A stretch of DNA of 9,367 nucleotides from JBBRLG01 sp038231495 (GTDB lineage: Bacteria > Planctomycetota > Planctomycetia > Gemmatales > Gemmataceae): positions 1-9,367 of the forward strand of contig JBBRLG010000283.1 in NCBI GenBank assembly GCA_038231495.1, given 5' to 3'. Both the position numbers and the translations under genes were made by a program. Below are positions 1 to 5,773 of this stretch, piece after piece. The notes below the pieces were generated by a model, which was not told the origin of the DNA, ran no database searches, and worked only from the letters and a program-made list of their open reading frames with translations. The first letter of the stretch is position 1; each line of letters starts with the position of its first letter.

Positions 1-57
1 GCTTGCGGCTACGACAGCGGGTTCAGCCAGCAAGCGAGCCGCTTGCGGCTACGACAG
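1..57. repeat. 17-bp direct repeat with hairpin at the left edge
   Basis: GCTTGCGGCTACGACAG occurs at 1-17 and 41-57, a 40-base period. The region also folds: AGCCaGCAAGCG (25-36) pairs with CGCTTGCGGCT (40-50) over 11 bp with one bulged A and an AGC loop. It carries the inverted core of the repeats at 2520, 5671 and 7786. The element may continue beyond the window edge. Confidence 0.65.
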
Positions 58-83
58 TTCGCCCTCTCCAGTGGCAGCGAACT
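56..83 (-). terminator. Weak candidate hairpin terminator after the Hsp70-like gene
   Basis: AGTTCGC (56-62) and GCGAACT (77-83) form a 7-bp stem with a 14-base loop, 14 bases past the Hsp70-like stop codon. No T tract follows on the minus strand, so termination here is uncertain; it may only cap the operon mRNA. Confidence 0.3.
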
Positions 84-97
84 TACGAAATGGACAT

Positions 98-1909
98 CTA
101 GGCGTCCTCCAGGTAGAAAAGCGTGTCGGCCAACTCGTTGCAGGCGGCGGTCAATTGCTCCCACTTGCGGTCGGTGAGCGCGGTCCGCACCCGCGTCATC
201 TGCTTCTCGACCTCGGGGCGGTCGTCGGGCTGGACCTTTTCCAGCAGGCGGTCGGCCTTCTCCAACAGCGCCCGCGCCTGCACCGCCTCGCGCTGGCCCT
301 CGCGCGGCCCCGGCGCCAACTCCGGCAATCCCTCCGGCACCGCCGCGTCCGGACTGGCCTCGAACTCGGCGTCGTCCTCGTCGTCCGGTTCGTCGTCCGC
401 CCCGGCCCAAAGTTGTTCGAGCCGTTCGCGGGAAACCTCGCGCTCGTCGCGCTCGAACCGGGCCAGGGCGTTGTCGATGTTCACCGTCTTTTGCAACCCC
501 GTCGCCCGCTCGCGCGCGGACACCTTGAGCGTGCCGTTGAGGTTGAGGTCGAGCTGGACGAGCAAGGGGTTGCCTCCCGCCACCGGGGCGAGACCCTGCA
601 CGAGAAACCGGCCGACGCGGTGGTTGCCGCGCACGTCCTCGTTTTCGCCCTGGTACACGTCGATTTCGACTTCGGTCTGGCCGTCGTGGGTAGTATGGAA
701 CAATTCGCTGCGCGAGGCCGGCAACGGCGTGTTGCGGTGGATGATCGGTGCGAAGCGGTGCTCGAAATAGAAGCCGCTGCGCGTGTCCAGGCACTTGATG
801 CCCAGGGAGTGCGGCGTGATGTCCACCAGCACCGCGCCCACGTCGGCCCCGGCGATGATCGCTCCCTGGATCGCGGCTCCCATCGCCACGCACAGGTCGG
901 GGTTGACCTCCTGGTGCGCCGGCTGGCCGAGCCGCGATTCGAGTAATTCGCCGACCAGCGGCGTCCGCGTGCTGCCGCCGACCAGCACCACCTTGACGAT
1001 GGCCGCAGCCGTCAGGTGCGCGTCGTCCAGGGCGCGCTGCACGCAGTCCATCGTCCGGTCCAAGAGCGGGCGAATCAACTCCTCGTATTCGCTGCGGCTC
1101 AGTTCCAGGTTCAGGTGTAGCGCCTCGCCTTCCTTCTCGGCAATGAACTCTTCCTCGATCCGGGCGAACGGGTGGGCCGACAAGTGTCGCTTGGCCGCCT
1201 CAGCCGCGCGCAGGACGCGCGACCGGGCGATGAGGTTGCCGCGCAGGTCAATGCCGTGCTGCTCCTGGAAGCGGTCGCACAACAGCTTGAGCAGCAATTC
1301 GTCGAAATCGTCGCCACCGAGTTGCGTGTCGCCGTGGCTGGCCAGCACCTCGACGACGCCTTCTTGCTGCTGCACGATCGACACGTCGAAGGTGCCGCCG
1401 CCGAGGTCGTAGACGAGCATGCGCCGCAGTTCGTGGTGGCTGGGGTCGTAGGTGAGCGAGGCGGCGGTCGGCTCGTTGAGGATGCGCACTTCCTCGAACC
1501 CCGCGAGGCTGCCGGCCTCCATCGTCGCTTGCCGCTGCGTGTCATTAAAATAAGCCGGCACGGTGATGACCGCCTTGCGCGGCTCCGCGCCGAGTTGCCG
1601 GGTGGCTCGGTCGCGCAGGGCGCGGAGGATCATCGCCGAGATTTCTTGCGGCCGGTACTCCTGGTCGCCGAGCTTGACCTTGATGTCCTGGCCCATCTTG
1701 CGCTTGATCGACTTGATGGTGCGTTCGGGTGCCAGGATCCACTGGTTGCGCGCCGCCTTGCCGACGAGCAGGCGGCCGTCCTCCGACAAGCCGACGAAGG
1801 ACGGCAGGATCGGATCGTCGTCCTCGGCGAAGACATGCGGCTGGCCGTCGCGCAGCACGGCCACCTCGCTGTTGGTCGTGCCCAGGTCGATGCCGACGAT
1901 GGTTTCCAT
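98..1909 (-). CDS. Hsp70/DnaK-like molecular chaperone ATPase
   Basis: This 603-aa cytoplasmic protein is an Hsp70-family ATPase that should bind and release unfolded polypeptide segments in an ATP cycle. Visible motifs in order are phosphate-1 IDLGTTNS (7-14), the AYFND segment (119-123), NEPTAASLTY (145-154), phosphate-2 DLGGGTFD (168-175), the adenosine motif LVGGSTRTP (309-317), and the interdomain linker and start of the substrate domain around VDITPHSLG (362-370; DnaK usually has DVTPLSLG). The beta substrate domain runs to about residue 475. The C-terminal lid is unusual: an acidic and proline-rich stretch (about 503-538) precedes the last helices, which include LLEKADRLL (548-556). 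There is no EEVD-type tail. The ATG lies 18 bp after the grpE-like stop; the preceding AGAGAG is a weak ribosome site. It is the last gene of the TPR/J/GrpE/Hsp70 operon. I give no symbol because the divergent lid and dedicated partners suggest a paralogue rather than the housekeeping DnaK. Family assignment is very secure; client specificity is unknown. Confidence 0.95.
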   Translation of the reverse strand: METIVGIDLGTTNSEVAVLRDGQPHVFAEDDDPILPSFVGLSEDGRLLVGKAARNQWILAPERTIKSIKRKMGQDIKVKLGDQEYRPQEISAMILRALRDRATRQLGAEPRKAVITVPAYFNDTQRQATMEAGSLAGFEEVRILNEPTAASLTYDPSHHELRRMLVYDLGGGTFDVSIVQQQEGVVEVLASHGDTQLGGDDFDELLLKLLCDRFQEQHGIDLRGNLIARSRVLRAAEAAKRHLSAHPFARIEEEFIAEKEGEALHLNLELSRSEYEELIRPLLDRTMDCVQRALDDAHLTAAAIVKVVLVGGSTRTPLVGELLESRLGQPAHQEVNPDLCVAMGAAIQGAIIAGADVGAVLVDITPHSLGIKCLDTRSGFYFEHRFAPIIHRNTPLPASRSELFHTTHDGQTEVEIDVYQGENEDVRGNHRVGRFLVQGLAPVAGGNPLLVQLDLNLNGTLKVSARERATGLQKTVNIDNALARFERDEREVSRERLEQLWAGADDEPDDEDDAEFEASPDAAVPEGLPELAPGPREGQREAVQARALLEKADRLLEKVQPDDRPEVEKQMTRVRTALTDRKWEQLTAACNELADTLFYLEDA

Positions 1910-1927
1910 GTTCTGTCTCTCTGGTGA

Positions 1928-2854
1928 TTACGACTTCGCGACACGGACCTGCGCGTAACGGAAAACGCGGTCGTCCCGCAGGTAGCCGCGGCGGACTTCC
2001 TCGACCACCTCACCCGTCGGCCGGCCGCTGTTGTGAGCCAGGTCGATGACCTCCATGCGCTCCGGGTCGAACGGTTCGCCCACGACCGCCATCGGTTCCA
2101 ACCCGTGCTGTTGGAGCGCCCGTTCCAGCCGTTGCAGGCTCATTGTATAGCCCATCGCGAGGGAGGCGATCATCTGCCCCAGGCGTTCGAGGTGTTCTTG
2201 CACCTGCCGCGCTCGCGCCGCTTGCTGCGCGTGCAGGGCGGCCAGCGTCGTTGCAACTTTGCTGGCATTCGCGTCCACCGCGACCGGGGTTGAGTTGCCG
2301 AACCAGCGGTCCCACGTCGAGCGCGTTGCGGCCGGCGCGGGAGGCTGCGGCTGCAATTGCGACTCGTCGAGAGGATAGGGGCTTGTCAGTTCCGCAACCT
2401 GCCGCAGCATGGGCGTCACATTCTCCTGGACGCGGCCGATTTCCCGGCCGCCGACGGTCAGGGCGTCGTGCAAATCGACGAGGGTTTTGAGCAAGGGCCG
2501 GGTCGCGTCCTCCCCCTCCGCCGCTTGCGGCTTTGCGTGATTGCTTTCCAAACTCTCCAGCGCGTCGGCCAACAGCCGCAGCGTCTCGGCGTTCTGCTCC
2601 TGCTGGGCGCGGGTGGCCCGCGTTTGCAGTTTGACTTCGTGCCGCAGCGCCAAAAATTGACCGAGCAAAGTGTGCAGGTCGATGGGTTCGTCGTCCGGTG
2701 CCGGAGCAAAGTTTTCCGTAGGCGCTGCCTGCGCCGCCGCGGTGAGCCACGTCTGAAAATCCGCGAGGACCGCGGCGATGGCTTCGGGCGTCAGGGCCGG
2801 CGCAGCACGGACAGGAGCGTCGTTAGCGAAATCCGGCGGCGCTGACTCCGACAT
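1928..2854 (-). CDS. GrpE-like nucleotide exchange factor (long variant)
   Basis: This 308-aa protein is a GrpE-family co-chaperone, expected to release ADP from the Hsp70 encoded 18 bp downstream. The C-terminal beta domain is recognisable: FDPERMEVIDLAHN (262-275), GEVVEEVRRGYL (281-292) and RVFRYAQVRVAK (296-307) match the GrpE pattern of FDP...HEAV, G-TVVEE-QKGY and R-A-V-V. LLKTLVDLHDAL (121-132) resembles the GrpE core helix. Typical GrpE is about 190-200 aa; here there is an N-terminal extension of about 60 residues rich in Ala, Pro and acidic residues, and an insertion (about 133-230) with a Pro/Gln-rich patch at 167-175. Residues 73-103 look like a coiled coil, as expected for the GrpE dimer stalk. 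HAKPQAA (106-112) is encoded by a copy of a genomic repeat also seen between genes. The ATG is supported by GGAGGA six bases upstream and lies inside the J-like gene, overlapping it by 64 bp in another frame. Confidence 0.88.
   Translation of the reverse strand: MSESAPPDFANDAPVRAAPALTPEAIAAVLADFQTWLTAAAQAAPTENFAPAPDDEPIDLHTLLGQFLALRHEVKLQTRATRAQQEQNAETLRLLADALESLESNHAKPQAAEGEDATRPLLKTLVDLHDALTVGGREIGRVQENVTPMLRQVAELTSPYPLDESQLQPQPPAPAATRSTWDRWFGNSTPVAVDANASKVATTLAALHAQQAARARQVQEHLERLGQMIASLAMGYTMSLQRLERALQQHGLEPMAVVGEPFDPERMEVIDLAHNSGRPTGEVVEEVRRGYLRDDRVFRYAQVRVAKS
2520..2536. repeat. Genomic repeat copy inside the grpE-like coding sequence
   Basis: This stretch is the exact reverse complement of 5671-5687 and encodes about residues 107-112 of the grpE-like protein (within HAKPQAA). 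It lies in a variable linker after the coiled coil, so the frame is kept and the core domains are untouched. Confidence 0.7.
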
Positions 2855-3084
2855 GCGAGTTCCTCCACGATGGCGTCCACGGTGTCTTTCTTGCCCGACT
2901 CGAACAACTGGTGCCGCAACCGCGTGTTCAGGTCGCGCAAGCTTTCGTACGCCGTCCGCACCGCGGCGAACCGCTCGGGATTTTGCTCCGGCGGGAACTG
3001 GCGCACCAGTTCCAGGTAGCGACGGCGGATCGTCTCGTCGTCGGCCTCCGTCGGCAGGTCGAGTACTTCATACGGATCGGTCAT
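2791..3084 (-). CDS. Small J-like protein with HPD replaced by PPE
   Basis: This 97-aa protein has a J-domain fold signature at residues 3-61: DPYEVLDLPTEADDETIRRR matches helix I, the turn and the start of helix II, and NPERFAAVRTAYESLRD matches helix III. The invariant HPD between helices II and III is absent; the aligned tripeptide is Pro31-Pro32-Glu33, within RQFPPEQNPERF. HPD is the element that stimulates Hsp70 ATP hydrolysis in classical J proteins, so this is a J-like rather than canonical J protein. There is no Gly/Phe linker, zinc finger or DnaJ C-terminal client domain; the remainder is a basic tail (about 62-97). The ATG is preceded by GAGGG at nine bases and lies 23 bp after the TPR stop. 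The gene sits between the TPR and GrpE-like genes and is presumably a dedicated partner of the downstream Hsp70. It may recruit or regulate it differently from DnaJ; that is inference. Confidence 0.85.
   Translation of the reverse strand: MTDPYEVLDLPTEADDETIRRRYLELVRQFPPEQNPERFAAVRTAYESLRDLNTRLRHQLFESGKKDTVDAIVEELACRSQRRRISLTTLLSVLRRP
2861..2866 (-). promoter_or_regulatory. Shine-Dalgarno for the grpE-like gene, inside the J-like gene
   Basis: The minus strand reads GGAGGA, then six bases, then ATG at 2854. This near-perfect ribosome site lies within the J-like coding sequence and fixes the grpE-like start, so the 64-bp overlap between the two genes looks real rather than an over-extended call. 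Confidence 0.8.
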
Positions 3085-3107
3085 GGGGCCAGTCCCTCAA
3101 ACGCGGA

Positions 3108-5441
3108 TTACCACCCGTCCGCGTCGTCGTCCACGAATTCGTCCTCGAAGCCGTCGAGCGGTCCGCCGAAAAAGTTGCCGAACAGGTTGGCGAACGGGTT
3201 CAGGGCGGTCAGGAGCAACAACTGCCGTTTGATCTCTGCTTGCAACTCCTCGCGCTGCGCCTCGCGCGGCAGTGCGGCCAGCAGTCGATCCGCCTTCTCC
3301 AGCAGTCCCTGCGACCGCCAGGAACTCCGACCGGACACGCCGTCGCCGCCGTAACTCATGGCTTCGAGATACGGGAAAACGGGATCCGCGGGAAACACGC
3401 GCTGGCCCCGCTTCGCGAAAGTGGTGACGCGCTTCCAGGCGCTCAGGCTCAGCAAGGCGTTACACAGGCTCTCGAGTTGCGTTGCCGTGAACGGGACTTT
3501 CACGGCGCGATCGACGTACTTCAAAATCTTGGTTTTGTGTGTTTTGGCCCCGACGTAGGGGGTGTCCATGCGCGAAAGGGAGGCGTGGTAACTGACCAGC
3601 GCGACCACGTCCCTGGCGGTTGGTACTTCTTCCAACCCCCGCTTGAAATCCGCCTCGAAGCGCGTCTTGAGGGGTTTGGCCAGCTTGAGGCGGATCGACT
3701 CCGTCAACAGGAAGTAGGCCACGGCCAGCGGTGGGCCGAGGGTGGACGCCTGTTGCAGCAGCTCCTCGCCGCGCTCCGCGTTGCCGGCCTTGAATTCGGC
3801 GACGGCCCAGCGACACAGCACGGAGGCGTGGTCCTCCGCGGCCACCAGTCCCATTGCCGCCTGGTATTCGGGCCGGGCCGCGTCGATTTGTTTCTTTTCC
3901 GCAGAGACGCGGGCGACGAAGAGGTGAGCCTGCCCCACCTCTTCCCGCAACTTGCGGTCGAGCGGGTTCTTGCTCAAGGCGTGTTGCAAAATCCGCAGAC
4001 CTTCTGCAAAGTCTTTCTGCTCAAGGCACAGGCGGCCGTAGGCTTCGAGCGTCGGCACGTGGTCCGGAAACTTGTCCAGCAGCTTGGTGCCGGCCTTGCG
4101 TGCCTTGGCCGGTTGGTCGTCGTTCAGGTAGTAGCGGAACAGCGCCGCGAGTGCTTCGAGCTGGTCCGGCAACAGTTCCAGGCTGCGCTCGAAACAGGTG
4201 CTCGCGGTGGGCGTCAGCGGCTTGAGTTCGGCAAGCGGGCCGCGCAACGCGATCGGCAGTTTCTTCAGCTTTGTCGCCGACGGCGTCTTGGCGGCGTTTT
4301 CACCGAGGTGCAGCCAGATCAGCCCGCGCACCTGTTGGGCCTGGCCTTCCGGCCACAATTCCGGGTGGGCCGCCACGTCCTTTTCATAAGCCTGCCACGC
4401 CTTGTGAGCCATGTCGAACTCGCCATACTTGTCGTTCGCCAACCCTTCCAGCCGGTGAAAACTCGGGTCGCGTGCCGGCGCGCCGAAGGCATGGCGGTAG
4501 CGCGGAATGTCGTCCGGCCCGGTCTCCAGGAGTGCCCAGTAAAAGCAATTCGCCAGGCGCGGCACCAACTGCGGCACCTCGGCCCGGAGCGCCGGCAGCA
4601 GCGCCTCGGCCTGGCGGAATGCCGTCTTCATTTGTTCGGGGTCCGCGAGACTGCCGCGCAGCGTCCGCAGCTGTTGCAACGCGAGCGAACCTTGCAGCTG
4701 GTCGAACTGCCGTTGCAGCGCCGCCTGGGTGTTGGCCGGTTGATTCGTGCGGTAGGTGGCGTCGAGGTGAAAGCGGAACGGGGCGGCGAGCCGGGCCGGG
4801 ACGCGCTCCGGCGCGAGCCGTTGCCAGTTCTCCACGGCACGCACGTCGTCCTTTTGGTAATAAGCCTGCAAACCCCGCAGCAGCACCTTCCATTCGAGGA
4901 ACGGCGACCGCAGGCCGATTTCTTGAAGCGTGGCGCGGACCGCGTCGTCCTCGCCGCGTTCGAGTTGCTGAAACGCCAGCAGAATGCGGTCGAAGTCGGC
5001 GTGCATGGCCGGTGCGAGCAAAGCCTTGCCGGCCGCCGGTTTTTGCAGTGCCGCGTCGGCGGCCAGCGCTTGCACCTGTTGGGCCGCGGTCGAATCGGGC
5101 AGGCGGGCCAGGAGGGCCGCCGCCGGCTGCACCGCCCCGCAACGGGCCAGTTCCACGGCGACCTGCTCGATCCAGGCGGGATTGCCCTCGTCGATGCGCA
5201 GGGCGGCTTGCAACACGGTCGCGGCGTCCTGGACGGCACCGCGGTCGTGCAGTTCCTTGCCGCGGCCGAGGTAGACTTTCTTGAGCAGCGCGAGGTGGTC
5301 CGGCGTCGGCTCGTACTTGTGGAGTTGCTTGGCCAGTTCCAGGGCCTGTTGAAAACGGCCTTCGTTGACGGCGCGGTCGATGCGCGGCCTTATGCTGGCC
5401 GGGGAAGGCGCTTCTTTGTTGTGCCTGGAATGCTTCGACAA
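3108..5441 (-). CDS. Large TPR-repeat protein, first gene of the chaperone operon
   Basis: This protein of about 777 aa is largely helical with tetratricopeptide-like repeats, clearest near the N-terminus (about 15-105: NEGRFQQALELAKQL, then QDAATVLQAALRIDEGNP) and in the middle (about 425-520: PAKARKAGTKLLDKFPDH, then DFAEGLRILQHALSKNP). TPRs bind peptides or partner proteins, so a scaffold or client-adaptor role for the downstream Hsp70 is likely but inferred. No signal peptide or membrane segment is seen. The C-terminus contains LLEKADRLL (about 713-721), identical to a segment of the co-encoded Hsp70 lid, then an aromatic stretch NPFANLFGNFFGG and a very acidic end, FEDEFVDDDADGW. I chose TTG at 5441 because AGGAG lies eight bases upstream. 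An in-frame ATG at 5498 has no ribosome site and overlaps a TATAAT promoter-like box. The J-like gene follows after 23 bp. Confidence 0.85.
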   Translation of the reverse strand: MSKHSRHNKEAPSPASIRPRIDRAVNEGRFQQALELAKQLHKYEPTPDHLALLKKVYLGRGKELHDRGAVQDAATVLQAALRIDEGNPAWIEQVAVELARCGAVQPAAALLARLPDSTAAQQVQALAADAALQKPAAGKALLAPAMHADFDRILLAFQQLERGEDDAVRATLQEIGLRSPFLEWKVLLRGLQAYYQKDDVRAVENWQRLAPERVPARLAAPFRFHLDATYRTNQPANTQAALQRQFDQLQGSLALQQLRTLRGSLADPEQMKTAFRQAEALLPALRAEVPQLVPRLANCFYWALLETGPDDIPRYRHAFGAPARDPSFHRLEGLANDKYGEFDMAHKAWQAYEKDVAAHPELWPEGQAQQVRGLIWLHLGENAAKTPSATKLKKLPIALRGPLAELKPLTPTASTCFERSLELLPDQLEALAALFRYYLNDDQPAKARKAGTKLLDKFPDHVPTLEAYGRLCLEQKDFAEGLRILQHALSKNPLDRKLREEVGQAHLFVARVSAEKKQIDAARPEYQAAMGLVAAEDHASVLCRWAVAEFKAGNAERGEELLQQASTLGPPLAVAYFLLTESIRLKLAKPLKTRFEADFKRGLEEVPTARDVVALVSYHASLSRMDTPYVGAKTHKTKILKYVDRAVKVPFTATQLESLCNALLSLSAWKRVTTFAKRGQRVFPADPVFPYLEAMSYGGDGVSGRSSWRSQGLLEKADRLLAALPREAQREELQAEIKRQLLLLTALNPFANLFGNFFGGPLDGFEDEFVDDDADGW

Positions 5442-5449
5442 GGCGACCA

Positions 5450-5454
5450 CTCCT
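5450..5454 (-). promoter_or_regulatory. Shine-Dalgarno choosing the TTG start of the TPR gene
   Basis: The minus strand reads AGGAG, eight bases, then TTG at 5441. Upstream in-frame starts (ATG at 5498, GTG at 5450) have no usable ribosome site, which favours the TTG. Confidence 0.6.
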
Positions 5455-5489
5455 GCAAACGAACCCAGTCGGGGGAGGGCATGGGGTTC

Positions 5490-5495
5490 ATTATA
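5490..5495 (-). promoter_or_regulatory. Candidate -10 box of the chaperone operon promoter
   Basis: The minus strand reads TATAAT, a perfect sigma-70 -10 hexamer, in an otherwise GC-rich gap. It would start transcription near 5483 and give a leader of about 42 nt before the TTG start. The -35 region is weak: about 17 bases upstream the sequence is TGTAGC. It sits downstream of the porin terminator, as needed for an independent promoter. Assignment is by sequence only. Confidence 0.45.
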
Positions 5496-5538
5496 CAAGT
5501 GCGGTGCGGACGGCTACAGGCAGTTTTGGCGGAGGAAC

Positions 5539-5676
5539 GTGCAAAGGGTGTGGCAAAACTTTCGGGAGGTCTGCTGTGGGACGGGCTTCCAGCCCGTCCA
5601 GAGGACACGGACGGGCTGGAAGCCCGTCCTACGGAAGAAAGCCCTCCCGAAAAATTTGCCACACCCATGTGCAAAG
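5539..5676. repeat. 121-bp nested palindrome (MITE/REP-like) flanked by GTGCAAAG
   Basis: Outer arms 5546-5569 and 5643-5666 pair at 22 of 24 positions (GGGTGTGGCAAA...CGGGAGG and its complement). Between them lie two 21-base hairpins, 5579-5599 and 5609-5629, each GGACGGGCT, three loop bases, AGCCCGTCC; they are also inverted copies of each other. The octamer GTGCAAAG occurs on both sides (5539-5546 and 5669-5676) and could be a target duplication, although the right copy is two bases off the arm and overlaps another repeat. No protein is encoded. It could be a non-autonomous mobile element or a repetitive extragenic palindrome; it sits between the porin terminator and the chaperone promoter. 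Confidence 0.8.
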
Positions 5677-5687
5677 CCGCAAGCGGC
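5671..5687. repeat. 17-bp repeat copy, also found inverted in the grpE-like gene
   Basis: The sequence GCAAAGCCGCAAGCGGC here is the exact reverse complement of 2520-2536 inside the grpE-like frame. Its core GCCGCAAGCGGC is an imperfect palindrome that recurs near 7786-7797 and, inverted and shortened, at 40-50. Confidence 0.75.
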
Positions 5688-5702
5688 AAGAAAGGGTAAA
5701 CG

Positions 5703-5748
5703 AAAAACCGCCGGGCGGCGAGTGGGGCGAGGCTCGCTGCGCGGCGGT
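5703..5748 (-). terminator. Intrinsic terminator of the porin gene
   Basis: On the minus strand, arms 5748-5733 and 5722-5707 pair at 14 of 16 positions around a 10-base loop, followed by TTTTT (5707-5703), then CGTTT. It starts 25 bases after the porin stop codon at 5774. The strong GC stem with a U tract makes Rho-independent termination likely and separates the porin from the chaperone operon. Confidence 0.8.
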
Positions 5749-5773
5749 CGTGACGGCGACGGCACCAACCGGC

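Noticed and set aside
1..57. CRISPR array
   Set aside because: Only two 17-bp units, no uniform spacers and no cas genes; unit and spacer are shorter than usual.
9..946. Overlapping frames near the left edge on both strands
   Set aside because: They overlap the Hsp70-like gene, whose motifs are intact in its own frame, and show shifted-frame Arg/Gly-rich composition.
5539..5666. Peptide-coding reading of the palindrome (TGFQPV or RAGSPS-like translations)
   Set aside because: These peptides arise from translating the GGACGGGCT hairpins in several frames; there is no start with a ribosome site, so it is a DNA or RNA element, not a gene.
2778..5699. 973-aa open frame on the plus strand opposite the TPR gene
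   Set aside because: Its composition is rich in Arg, Gln and Leu with no recognisable domain, and it mirrors the real minus-strand gene codon for codon. Long antisense frames are expected in GC-rich genes.
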